Below, in pieces: positions 13,101-23,924 of a stretch of DNA of 64,000 bases. Source of the DNA: Smittia aterrima. Its lineage: Eukaryota; Arthropoda; Insecta; Diptera; Chironomidae. The stretch is taken from NCBI GenBank assembly GCA_033063855.1, contig CP093830.1, forward strand, positions 23,126,854-23,190,853. The letters are read 5' to 3'. The notes below the pieces were generated by a model. The model did not search any database. It saw only the letters and a list, made by a program, of their open reading frames with translations, and was not told where the DNA came from. Position numbers and translations under genes: made by a program. The stretch's first letter is position 1. Every line of letters starts with the position of its first letter.

Positions 13101-15011
13101 CTCCTCATCCGGAATTCGTAGAATAATTCACGAGCGAACATTTAAAAGAAACATTTTCAATTTCATGTCGAACGAAGCTCAGACTATACATAGTGCGACA
13201 AATTGATTCGATGAGAATAGAAAATCAACATCGAATCATTCAATTGTGATAACAGAAAACCTGGAGAGGGAAAAAATTGAATTTGTTGAAATAGAAAAAC
13301 GAGAAAGATTGACAATTGTGCATTAAATCGTTAAACGACTGTTTCCCATTAAACTCATTCGAAGCGCAATCCAACTGAATCGAACAACGGTTGGTTCTAG
13401 ACTATTGATAAGCGATATTGTTTGCAGACAAATAGAAATCTCTTTTGACTCTTTTACAAGGGGCTCTAGTCTTTACTTCCTCTTTAAAAAAAACTGCAAA
13501 GTATCCTCGAGACTCAAGAAGAAATCAATATTTGCAAGGCATTTGAGATATCAGACAATTCCACTGAGACATAAAAAACTTTTTAAAAGCTTTTTGATGA
13601 AAACTTTGAAAAATAGAAGAGCACCGGAAGAGCACCGCACATATAAAACACCGAAACTAAAAAAACACTAATAATAAATTATGAACGTCAAACTTATACA
13701 ATTTTTAAATAATTTTGAAAACAGAAATGCGAAAATATTATTTAATATTGCAATTATTTCGATTAAATCTTTACTTTTCAAATATTTCGTATGGTTGAGG
13801 AAATCATTAAAACAAAGTACACTTCACTTGAAATTAACTTCACTCGACTTAGAAAACTCTAAGCGAGTTTTGATTCAATTTCTTAGGTTCGGTCAAACGT
13901 TTTATTAAACAAATAAACGATTCCAATTGTTGAGAGTTAGATAAGAAAAGTATTTCCTGTGAAATATTTTTCGATAGCCAATAAGGAAAATTAAATCATT
14001 TGCGATTTGTTACTTGACAGCAGCTGAAATCAAGTTAGCAATTTGACGGAAAGTTTTGCAGCGATTAAAATAAAAATATCGTTGTCTTCGCTTTTCCAGC
14101 TGCTGAACTGTTTGTGTTCACAGGCTTATCCAGAGCAAGCAAAGAATATCACTACGAAATAATATTCAAAGCAGAATCACCATTGCAACACAAAGCTTCT
14201 CTTACGCTCACTCTATGTTTGAACTAGATTGAATGGGTTAAGAGCTCAAGTGGGAACGAGAAACGATAATTGAGAGAAGACTAAATGAAAAGCATTATCA
14301 AAATTAATTTTCGATTTACCTCGCTCAATGGCAAATTTGATTCTGCTGCTTCCCAAATTTTGTTAATTGCCTGAAATTGAATCAACTCTCGAACGTTGAA
14401 TGATTTTGCATAATTCACATCGCAAATCCTTCAGAAAATTCCTAGAGCTCAGAGATTTTTCAAGGAAATTGCATTTTGTGGTTGAAAGAAATGCAATTAA
14501 GCGTGAAATTACTTCCACAGCGCTCACGAGTGTAATTTAGAATGATAGCAGAAGAATTCTCTTAGAAATTCAGAGCTTTTCAATCTTCTTGACATAACAA
14601 AAAGGTCAGTTAACCTCAGGTTGAGAAAATCTGCATTTTAGGAATTTTCCGTTTGCTTCCTCATCTTCCATCATACAAAAGCAAAAAAGTTTTACGAGAA
14701 ACGTCTTAAGCCGAACGAAGCATAAAATCATTCATTGTTGATATCTAAGAGCGACTTCACAATCATCTTGGATTTCCACTTTTCATCGCATCGTGCAGAG
14801 AGCGACGTAAAACTTTTAGTTTTGCAACCGATACGCTTTCGTGTCTAATTTAGATGCGAAACTTTGCGATAAGCATTAAATCCGCATGATGAGCAAGCCG
14901 TAGAAGCCAATAAAGTTAAAATGCAAAAGGAGATTTAATTTAAAGTTCATGTTTTAGAAATTCTTACCGCTTTGGAACAACTCGTCGACTGCTTTTGAAC
15001 AATAAATCCAT
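1139..15011 (-). CDS. pip: pipe-type uronyl/heparan 2-O-sulfotransferase family protein
   Basis: Seven coding exons (minus): 15011-14968, 5063-4924, 2438-2350, 2207-1967, 1907-1781, 1713-1522 and 1466-1139, giving 386 residues with all phases consistent. Visible features are a type II membrane anchor at residues 19-34, a stem, a 5'-PAPS-binding segment FNRVPKVGSQTF (113-124), a 3'-phosphate-binding segment LVRDPIERIISW (195-206) and the C-terminal block VSEEVKNLVRQNF. From memory it aligns closely with Drosophila Pipe, including the anchor region, the stem end KSTGQ and the FFCGHDNECTPFNT stretch. Pipe is a Golgi enzyme that sulfates vitelline-membrane components and so positions the dorsoventral protease cascade. 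The module border (end of the 2350-2438 exon) is where fly isoforms switch sulfotransferase modules; only one module is seen here. The first exon ATG at 15011 is chosen because it yields RRVVPKRSTE, matching the fly N-terminus; its first intron is 9.9 kb. Confidence 0.88.
2439..4923. other. pipe intron between stem exons
   Basis: This 2.5 kb intron separates the membrane-anchor exon from the stem exon that ends in KSTGQ. It is A+T-rich, with short open frames on both strands. None has splice context, a domain or recognisable similarity. I see no repeat family or RNA gene in it. Confidence 0.6.
5064..14967. other. 9.9 kb first intron of pipe
   Basis: This is a very long A+T-rich intron by the standards of this window, where most introns are about 40-110 bases. 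It holds scattered short open frames (for example 8026-8325 plus, 99 codons with one hydrophobic stretch; 6878-7258 minus) that I judge to be chance. A small inverted repeat is noted at 7415-7438. Its size suggests room for regulatory sequence, but I can name no element in it. Confidence 0.55.
7415..7438. repeat. short perfect inverted repeat
   Basis: Arms TTCTCAATT (7415-7423) and AATTGAGAA (7430-7438) pair perfectly around a 6-base loop. The repeat lies in the long pipe intron. Arms this short and A+T-rich can arise by chance, so no function is claimed. Confidence 0.4.
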
Positions 15012-18000
15012 TCTCGCCAGTTTGATCTGATTGTACACTTGAAAACTTTTGATCGTAAGAGAACTTTTCTAATTAACAAATGATTTTCTCGATCAACATT
15101 ACCCAACAGTCAAAGAAAAATTGGTTTTTTGTATTATATTTCGACCTCGATTCACCTTTTAAAAAGGTGAAAATTCACATTTCACATTCTCTCTCTCGCG
15201 AATAATTATTTATTTAGCACCTTCGAAATTTCTCCAAAAATAAAAGTTGGAGCAAACTGTTTTTTCGTCAACCAACGGATTTCTCTTAGTCACGGAACTC
15301 TCCAAGCCAACAACAATTAAATTAAACAAATAGAAAGAGTTCTTCGCAGTGAATGACCCGCTCTTAACACTTAAAAAGCGTCTTACGGTATTTTTCTTGT
15401 CGTTGGTTCCAAAAAAAAATATTTTTCACGTTCAATTAATGTTTTTGTTTTTGTGGGAAATGTTAAACTTGCGATTGCACCTTTCGACTTAATTAAAATT
15501 ATTCAACTGTCAGCTAAACCACAAATGAGGGAGAACTGTTTGGCTTAATAGCGGTCAAGCAACTGAATTGTTAAACTGAAAAATCAGTTGTAATTACACT
15601 TTTGCTGCCTTCTTCTTTTTTCTGTAATGAAATAACGAAACTTGCGCTGATTCAAAATTTCCACGTTCTCGTACCGCGTCGCGCTTAACGACGATTCACC
15701 ACCGAAGCTGTTAGACGTTTGACTGTTTATTATGATTTCTGTTATGTTTTCTTTGCTTTACTTTTTTCGCCGTTTCGTTTACCATTTCCATCTCTTCGTT
15801 TGTTGCTTTTTATTCGAGCTCTCACAAGCTCGACGCTTTGAATGCTTTTTTGCTGTGGATACCTCTTAATCTTTTTGTGTGTTGATTTCTTTTCGGTTTA
15901 CTCTTTACGGTAAATGCTGTTCTTCTTCGCGTTCTCATAATCACAGTCAAGCAAGCGGTTTGATGAACTGCAAGTCTATGTCTTTATGTCGCTGGAATTA
16001 ACATGATTGTAGTGCTTGTCGGCTTTCGTGTGGAGAGAACAATTCGTGGGCGGCGATTCAATTAAATTGGAGCAAAATGTTTCGGGTTACTTGTCTCTCA
16101 AATAAGTTTTTTATATAGCAAATTGAGGTCATGTACTTCTCTGCCTCCCGCAAATGTTACCAGAACAGCTAAAAATATTTTCTTAGTCTTCAATTTTTCT
16201 CTCGCTACTAAAATTGAAATTGGTGGAAACAAATTGGAATTAGGCAGATTGAGATTTTTTCTTAAAAATCTCATGTAGCACTCGAAAGAGAGAATAAAGA
16301 AAAATAGACATGTTAAGTATACAATACTCTCTTCCCACAACCACAGACGCCGAGCTCTTCACGCATCACTCTCGGTTGATTGATTGTTGATTTTACTGAT
16401 AGCAAATTAATTGTTGGGGATTTACTCTCGCTCCACAGCAATCATCGTGGATGGATGAATCGATGAATTGTCATTTAGTATAGGAAACGAGAAGAGTGAG
16501 GAAATCATTCAGCATGCAAATATCAGCGGCCGAATACGTACGAAAAATATTTTGAAATCACAAATGGATCGAATTCAACTTTCGTGAAGTTGAATTACAG
16601 AACAAACGTCAATGACGGGCATCGAGTCGAAATGTGTTGACTCGACATTTAAGTGAAGTGGAGCCTTTGATGTAAACTTTTTAGTTGAGTCTCCAACAAT
16701 AAGTGGTAATGAATACTTTGTGAGTTTGTAAGTTGATAGACTTTTAGAGACAAGTTTGAGCTTTTAATTGTTTTTATTAAATTCATTTATGCACATCTAG
16801 CTAAAGAAATTTATGTCAAAAATCCCTGGCAATTTAAAATCGATTATCAATGTTTTTGAATTGATCGGAACATTTAATAGCTTCAAAAACATGTCACATA
16901 TGCGTTAGCTTCAGGTTAATGTTCGCAACAGAATTTACAACTTGTTGAAGTTGTAAGTATAATTAATTTTATCAAACATTCTGCAAAAACGCTTGAGAAA
17001 GGAAAATGTAGTCTAAGCATAAATTAATACCAAAACATTCCAGTCGACGACTTTAAACTGCAGCAAAGACACTATAATGATGAGTCAAACTTTATATCGA
17101 ATCAAAAGTGGACAAAAAGTTAATTATAAAAACATATTCTTACCTTGACTTAGGTGGTACTCTAAAATTGAAAATAAAATATCTTGCCTCAAGATAAAAC
17201 CTAAATCCACCTAATTAACAAACCTCTCCCTAAAGCTTCACACAAACGAATAACAGGCAACTCAACAATCATTAATGTTCTTTTCACACTTAATCGCTTC
17301 GAGAATCCTAAAAGCTCATTACACAAATTGAATAAGAATAGAACAAAAGAATGCTTAAGGGGACGTTGGGGTTTTATGATTTAATGATGATTATGAACAT
17401 GTGACGCATTAGCAACAATTAGATTTTCTGTACTTTCTGTCTCTCAAAATTCTACTTCGAGCAGACACCTTCAGCTTTTTATCGTCACTTCTGGTTTGTG
17501 GTTCAGGATTATGATTACGATATGGTTGGAAAGAGCCATTAAATTTTATAGCAGATTCATCAGTTTCACATCGAATTCTTTCCGCAAATATTACGAGAAA
17601 CTCTATGATGAAAATAAAGTTACGGATTTGGATTTTATAAAATACTAGCTTAAAAATATTATTATAACTTACAATTTGTAAGTCAAACTGGGTATGGGTC
17701 AAGATTAAAATGCTGTGAGATATGTGGATAATTTTTGTTACATTTTTTTTCACTAGAACGCTTCATAAGGAGACACCAATTTACAAACATGTGATGCGAG
17801 AAACTATGTAATTTTCACAGATGTAACAGTGATACAAGAATAAATTAGCAATTCGGCTAGAAACGGTCGATTATGCAGGCAATACAATCCTATCGATGAC
17901 ACTAAATTAAGAATGATTGAAGTTTTTACAAACTTTAAATAAAAGCAAATAGAAATTTAAATAAATTTTAACAGATTAACTTTGCTTGAGCTTTAATTTA

Positions 18001-18162
18001 GCTATTTTAATTAAAGTAAAATGATTCTACAGTTAAAATTTTTGAAAGCTTTCTGCAACCAACTTCATGGTCTAATATAGGGTTTGTTCAGTCAGTTTGT
18101 GAATTAAAAAAGCTGAAATCAAAATAAAGAAAGAGAAAACGTGGAATTGGCCATCATATTTA
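15012..18162. other. intergenic stretch between pipe and CMC2
   Basis: This 3.1 kb stretch lies between the pipe start codon (minus) and CMC2 (plus), so it should hold both promoters. A perfect 21-base palindrome sits at 15151-15171. An 18-base exon-like segment on the minus strand at 17144-17161 is discussed in the findings. An open frame on the minus strand at 17409-17753 has no recognisable similarity. Confidence 0.5.
15151..15171. repeat. 21-base perfect palindrome upstream of pipe
   Basis: TTCACCTTTT and AAAAGGTGAA pair perfectly around a single central A. It lies about 140 bases upstream of the pipe start codon on the minus strand, so it falls in the likely promoter or 5' UTR region. 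The CACCTTT/AAAGGTG half-sites resemble binding sites for dimeric or repressor-type factors, but I assign none. Confidence 0.45.
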
Positions 18163-18445
18163 ATGCATCCAGATTTATCTCCACATTTACACAGCCCAGA
18201 GTGTAATCTGGCAATCAAAAAGCTTTTAGCTTGTCACGAAGAGGTATTTTTGAATTTTAAACAGTCAAGAAAAGAAATCAATTTTAAAAATATTTCAGCA
18301 TAAATATTTTGGAAAGTTCGTAGGAGCTTGCAATACGATCAACGAGAGCCTTAACAGGTGCTTGAGAAAAGAGCGTGAGGACAACCGCTTAAAGAATAAA
18401 GATCGTGGTATTGCTATGCGGGCAAAGCTAGCAGAGAACCAATAA
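18163..18445 (+). CDS. CMC2: COX assembly mitochondrial protein 2 (CMC2) homologue
   Basis: Two exons, 18163-18243 and 18299-18445, give 75 residues. The protein has a twin CX9C pattern (Cys14/Cys24 and Cys38/Cys48), the hallmark of small intermembrane-space proteins folded by the Mia40 relay. Its N-terminus MHPDLSPHLHSPEC matches the CMC2 family start almost exactly. CMC2 helps biogenesis of cytochrome c oxidase. The intron is 55 bases with GT-AG ends and a phase-0 junction. The stop is only 38 bases before the ATG of the next gene on the same strand, with no poly(A) signal between them. Size and motif spacing fit the family, so the call is firm even though the gene is tiny. Confidence 0.88.
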
Positions 18446-18483
18446 GCAAAGATTTTGTTCATTTAGTGCATTTGTTGAGAACT

Positions 18484-19029
18484 ATGGAGAATTATTATTT
18501 AAAAGACGATGACTATGATGAAGGTGTCCCATCTATTACAACATTCTACAAAGGAGAGTTCCCAGGAGTTGTTGATCGATACTTCACAAAGTTTTATCAT
18601 CGAAAAGAATCTGAAACTGGAGGAAAAGATTTAGAGGATCATGAAATCCTTTTCCATTCTAATCGACTTGTTCTTGTTGGTCTTGCAAAGACGCACCCAG
18701 CATTTGCAAAGGGAATTCAATCGATCGATTACAACATTGGAAATTCAAATCGAAGCTTGAATCACGTGACGGGGAAACACAAGAAAGGAGGAATGAATCT
18801 TCAGCCTACTACTTGTCTTGCATTGATAAAGTGTAAGGATAATTCTGAATATAAAGTTGTCAGTTGCATCACCGGCCGGTTAATTGAAGTAAATATGCGT
18901 CTTGAAAAGAACTTAGACAATCTTTCAATCGCTGGAGCTGGATATGTCGCTGTGATTTTATGTAAGCCTGAAAATTGCGATAAGATCAAAGCTACATTGA
19001 TAAAAGAAGAAGATTACATAACATCGTAA
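18484..19029 (+). CDS. ABITRAM: Protein Abitram (Simiate/FAM206A) homologue
   Basis: This is a single exon of 181 residues. The start is taken at ATG 18484 (MENYYLKDDD); an in-frame GTG at 18466 is not a likely eukaryotic start. Family blocks are visible: VVDRYFTKFYHR near the start, then EDHEILFHSNRLVLVGLAKTHP, SGK/TGKHKKG and SCITGRLIEVN, ending in GYVAVILCKP. Vertebrate Abitram/Simiate is reported to bind actin and to act in nuclear speckles and neuronal morphology; the insect role is inferred only from family membership. A good splice donor (GTAAGT) overlaps the stop region, but I see no continuing exon and family length agrees with stopping here. An AATAAA lies at 19100. The gene follows CMC2 after 38 bases. 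Confidence 0.85.
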   Translation: MENYYLKDDDYDEGVPSITTFYKGEFPGVVDRYFTKFYHRKESETGGKDLEDHEILFHSNRLVLVGLAKTHPAFAKGIQSIDYNIGNSNRSLNHVTGKHKKGGMNLQPTTCLALIKCKDNSEYKVVSCITGRLIEVNMRLEKNLDNLSIAGAGYVAVILCKPENCDKIKATLIKEEDYITS

Positions 19030-19476
19030 GTTTTTCTTCAATTTTTTGAAAAAGAAAACTTTATTTCAACCAAAAATCAAATTTCCCATTCGTTCAACAA
19101 ATAAAGTTTAATTAGAAGATACAACACATTTCTTATGTCTGCATTTCTTGTGTCTGCATGGTGGATTATTGTCTCTCTCTCTCGCTTATCTCTTTTTCTA
19201 TCACCAATTGGACGCAATTTTTAAACTAAGTAAGAAGATGAAAAACTGATTTATGTTACTAAAGAAAAGAAGTTAAAACTGAGAAGCTGCTTCTGCTGTC
19301 TTAATTATCATAATTAGGTTATGACAAAATGACTCGTTTATCGTTTTCTATCTCTCTCTTCCTCCTCTAATGGCGCAAAGTTTATGGGAAAGGATTTCTT
19401 ATGATTCTTTTCACTAAAATGATGTTTTTCGAAAAAGACGGATCTAGAATACGTCGTCGTCACAGCTAAAATTGAT
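19030..19476. other. convergent 3' region of ABITRAM and the sarcalumenin-like gene
   Basis: This stretch holds the 3' UTR of ABITRAM and probably that of the convergent sarcalumenin-like gene. It contains a plus-strand AATAAA at 19100-19105, a TTTATT (minus-strand AATAAA) near 19058 and a TC-rich tract near 19171-19195. If the minus gene uses that distal signal, the two mRNAs overlap as antisense by tens of bases. Confidence 0.5.
19100..19105 (+). terminator. poly(A) signal of ABITRAM
   Basis: A canonical AATAAA lies 70 bases after the ABITRAM stop on the same strand. It is the first canonical signal after CMC2 as well, so it could serve a shared CMC2-ABITRAM transcript. Confidence 0.6.
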
Positions 19477-22400
19477 TTATCTCGATTTTATGATTTTCAC
19501 TGGCGGCTCAGTTTCGGTTTGGTTGCAGTTCTCATCGTATTCCTTACGCAGCTCAATAAGATTCTGCTCCAACAGTTTCTTGTACTTGCCTACAAGTTCC
19601 GGCAGATCGTAAGCGATGGCGATGTCAAGCTTGTTGATTGGACAGCCTTTGAAATATGTGCAAGTAGAAGAAAGTTTCTTGAACTCATAAAGTGGATTCA
19701 AGCGGAAGAAGTCCAAGTAGACTTCTGGATCGGGCAGATCGTAACGTGAAATGTTTGTAAGTGTCGATAAGCCTTCATAGATATTGTAGTTCTGTGGATG
19801 CTCAATGATTTTGTCAGCTACATTCTTCTTGTTGCTGAACAATCCCTTCTGGTTATAGTATGTAGTTAAATAACAATCGACCATCTTCGCATGATTTCGA
19901 ATACGCACCTACATAAATATGAAAAAAAAAACATTATTAAGCAAACTTTTCGGGAATTAAGTTGCTGATTTTTTTTAAGAAACTTACAGCAAAGCGACGT
20001 GCACTTGCGATTTTATTTTCAATTCTTTTGTCAATTGCTTCACGCAAGTCAGTAAGGAAAGCTCTTTCTTGTGCTTGAAGGAGACGAATTGGAGCTCCGT
20101 TTTCGAAGGGATGAGACCACAAAGACACTGTGTACATCACTGGAGGTTGAGCTGATGACATCAACGGTGAAATATTCCAGATCAAAGCACCTTGAACGCG
20201 AAGAAGTTCCTCTGGTTTAACTTGATCAGCTTTGTTAAGGATGATTCGAGTTTGGTACTCGCGACCTTTAAGTTGGTCCAGAATTGCTTCAGTTTCAGGT
20301 CCAGCATCCAACTTTGATGGATCATAGACAAGAATAATGATATCAGCACGATCAATGAACCACTGACAGGCATCGTTGAATGGGAAGTATCTCGACACTT
20401 GCTTTCTAACTTCCAAAATTCCAGGAATTTCAACGATGTTCACCTAAATAAAAATTACGAAAGTAAGAAAATTGAAAGTCAAACACAAGTAAATTGCAGG
20501 AAAAGACTAATAACTCTCGAAAGATGTGCGCTATTTTTAAATTGAAAATTATTTTTAGATGTTATATGAATACACAGACACATATTAAAAAAAGATTTCC
20601 CACAGCAAGGCCTCAACGTTTGTCACTTAATTGATGGCAATGAAAATTAAATTCTAAGAATCAGGATGTAGATAAAATGAATGCGCACATGTCGATGACA
20701 TCGTCGATTATGTGATAATAAACCAAAATAGTTTAATAGTTATTTTCGTCACTCTAGGTCAAAACTTACGCGTTCCAACAACTTGCTTGGTAGCTTCTGA
20801 CCGCGCAAACGATCCATCAAACCTTGACCGAATTTCTGTAAACCAGAGAATGTCCAGTCGGCTGCCAATTGCGTTCCGTCAAGCACTTCGGGTTCATCAC
20901 CATGCATAAGAATATTGAAATATGCTGGAGATGGTTCCGCGCCTGATAAAAGGATTTTTTTAAAACATTTTCAATAAAACTTCAAAGGTTTCACCTGAGC
21001 GGATTGAGTTTGGCGTGTACTCGTTGTCAGTTAAGTAATTCAAGATTGTTGATTTTCCTCCCGACCAAGGACCCATGAAGAGAATCAAAGGCTTTGAGAA
21101 GATTTCAGGATCACCAAAGTGTCTATTGCTAAGATCGCGATATTTGTACATGGTTTCAAGGGGTTTGATGGCGTTGTCGAAAATTTTTTTGAGTTCCTTG
21201 AGTACTACTTCACCAGTTCGTTTCAATGCGTTTTCTAATGAACATGGAGGCAACATGAAATTTAAGTTAAACATTAACTGTTAAAGTCTAGCAAACAAAT
21301 AATAACATTACCTTTGATTGATGATTCGGCATCTAATCCTAATAGATCGCTAACATGTTCACGTGGCCGCAGATTTTTGGGAATCTCAAATTCCTATTTG
21401 TTTAAAATTGTTTTTAAAAATTTTGTAAAAGAAATGAATTTCTCTATTTTACCATTGTCAAGTCTTCAATTGTCAAATCCTTTTCCTCTTCATCGTCGTC
21501 GTCATCGTCAGCTTCGGCTGATTTCTTGTCATCATCATCTTCCTTCGAATCGTCAGCATTTTCTTTTGTATCATCTGCCTTTGAGTCATTGTCGTCTGTT
21601 GCATTTTCTTGAGAATCATCAGCGTTGGAATCATCAGCAGTTTCTTTTGCATCATCTTCCTTTGAGTCATTGTCGTCTGGTGTATTTTCCTGAGAATCGT
21701 TAGCGTTGGAATCATTAGCAGTTTCCTTGGAGTCGTTGTCATCTTCAGCAGTGTCGTTTGCTTCATCTGGTAAACTTCTCTTTTGTCTGACTTTCTCTTC
21801 AACTGATTCTGAAAATGATAAATATTAAAAATCGATTTTTAAATGTCAATTACAAAGTTTCCTACCATCTTCTTTCGTATCGTCTTGAGCATCGTCTTCC
21901 TTAGAGTCTTCTTCCTTTTCCTTTGAATCTCCTTCATCACCAGCTTGCTCCTGAGTTTTGCTATCATCGCCATTTTCTGCTGAATCATCAGTGTTGCTGT
22001 CATTTTTCTCTGCAGAATCTCCATCGTCATTAACTTGTGTTGATTCGGCTGGCTCTTCAGAAAGTTGTTCCTTCTCTTCAGCTGTTTGAGCGCTATCGTT
22101 GTCATTATCGTCAGTTGCGTTCTCTTGAGTTATATTTTCCTTCGAATCGGCTCCATCTGGATTTTCCTTTGAGTCGTCATCAACATCTTGAGACTCAGTC
22201 TCACTCTGTTCATTGGAATCCGAGTCCTTGAAATCATCCTTTTCCATCGAATCATCTTTATCATTTTTCTCCTCTTTTGAATCTTCACTAACTTTTTCCT
22301 TTGAATCACCATCATCATCATCAGCTGCTTCCTTCGAGTCGCCATCTGTTTTGCTGTCATTTTCTTTGGAATCATCGTCATCCTTATCAGTCGATTTGTC

Positions 22401-23924
22401 GCTTTCCTTAGAATCTTCTTGCTGCTTCGAGTCATCATCAGCAATTTCCTCCTTGTCCGCTTCATCTATCGATGCATTTTCTTCAATCGTTTGATTTTCT
22501 TGAGACTTTGTGTCATCAGTGCTTTGATTCTCATCCTCGACAGAGTTTCCACCAGTTTCTTCAGTTGAATCGATTCCATCGTCAGCCGTGTCACCGTCTA
22601 TACTATCATTGCCCTCAGTCGATTCTTTATTGTCATTTTCACCTCCTGTTTCTACATTTTTCAGTTCGTGAATCGCCTAAAATTATTTAACTGCGATGAG
22701 TAATCAGCTCCGATCGCGAAAATCTCTCTCACCTTCTCTATGTACGGCCTACATTCGTTCTCCGATGGTATTACATCAGCACTAACACGAAGGTCTAAAT
22801 AGATTTGTATGAGAATTAAAAGAAATGAAATGTTGCAGATATAATATTTAAGTTTTAAATTAAAATATCGCAAAAATGTTTGCATACAATTTCACATCTT
22901 TACGCCGTTAATTTATCTTCATGAACACGAGTCGACATTGCAGCAGCCAAGAAGGAAAATGTATTAAACCACTTAATGATTTATGTAGCCAATTGTGAGG
23001 CAATCAGAATGCTAGTGGCTTTAATTAACAAGAAATCGGTCAAATCTTCGTGCGAGCCGCTTGAGTAGCGTGAACATTTGCAGACTGATAAATAATTTTT
23101 GTTAAAAATAAATCAAACAAAAGAAATAAACTTTTCTTCCCAAGTCGACTGTTGACCGCCGAAATGTTTGAATTTTCATCAACTTTTCAGTCAATTATTA
23201 AACGCCCAAACAATAAACTTCTAACTAGAAATAAAACTCTAAAATTTGATACAAAACAGTTGAAACATCAACACCAGCTGGATTCACGAGAAGTGAAAAT
23301 TTGTATATTGGTTTGAAACATTTCAGCGATCATTGAATAAAAAATGAGATTTACATGTAAACATGTTAACTAAGCAGTCGAGTCGTCAATGAAGTGGGTG
23401 GGAGTCCTACAATTTATTTGCTTAAGTAGTGAGAATATTTTATCGTAGTTGCACTTTTTAGAATTTTCCTCAATTGACGTTCAATCAAACTCAATTTCCA
23501 TCAAGCAATTTGGACAACTTTCAAGACCGTCGAGAAACTTTTCTTTCCTTGCTCTATATCTCAAATGACGTCACAAACATTTTCTTTATAAAAATACATT
23601 TTCGTTTTGAATTTTTCTTTTCGTCTTTTCAGCAATCTGAGAAAAATTATTGCATAATCCGTGCTAACTTTCTGCTATTATTTCTTAGACGAATTAAAAA
23701 TTGTACAATAACTCGATATTATTAAATCACTGATACCATTTAGTTTAAAAGTTTTCACTCGAATATTTTTCAATGTCACGCACGTTTTCTATTCGATCAA
23801 GGTTTTCGCCTCATCTCATCTAGCTCGATAAATTTGATTGCTTCGGGTTAGCTCACTTACCAGAAATAGAGGCGGCAAACAATACAAGTCCGAGCAGGAT
23901 CCATAAACTCCTAATCCTTCCCAT
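19477..23924 (-). CDS. SRL: sarcalumenin-like dynamin-family GTPase with giant acidic domain
   Basis: Nine coding exons (minus): 23924-23861, 22794-22733, 22676-21866, 21808-21453, 21393-21312, 21234-20995, 20942-20770, 20443-19988 and 19908-19477, giving 891 residues. A signal peptide (MGRIRSLWILLGLVLFAASIS) is followed by an acidic, Ser/Asn/Lys-rich region (about 43-430) and an EHD/dynamin-type GTPase domain. Its P-loop GPWSGGKS is at 513-520, the switch segment VEIPG at 600-604 and NKAD at 666-669. Sarcalumenin is a luminal sarcoplasmic-reticulum protein that buffers calcium through its acidic part and supports the SERCA pump. The signal peptide and acid block fit that luminal role, which is inferred from the family. 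The 5' UTR is probably spliced, with an acceptor just upstream of the ATG. The last exon carries a short tail ending VKIIKSR. Confidence 0.88.
21453..22676 (-). repeat. acidic imperfect repeats coding for D/E/S/N-rich domain
   Basis: Within the sarcalumenin-like gene these two exons encode hundreds of residues built from loose units such as DDSKE, DDNDS and NATDDND. On the plus strand they show as recurring TCATC, TTTGAGTC and TTCCTTTGA blocks. The degenerate period makes the region prone to length change by slippage or unequal exchange. Frames on both strands here are long by composition only and are not separate genes. Confidence 0.75.

Noticed and set aside
17409..17753. 114-codon minus-strand frame as a missing 5' exon of pipe.
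   Set aside because: No donor in the right phase next to a convincing N-terminus; the exon at 14968-15011 fits far better.
18466..18483. Upstream in-frame GTG as the ABITRAM start.
   Set aside because: GTG is an unlikely eukaryotic start, and the ATG at 18484 gives the expected length.
21473..22494. Long Lys/Met/Thr-rich and Ser/Phe-rich frames overlapping the acidic repeat on both strands.
   Set aside because: They are by-products of the repetitive acidic coding sequence of the sarcalumenin-like gene.
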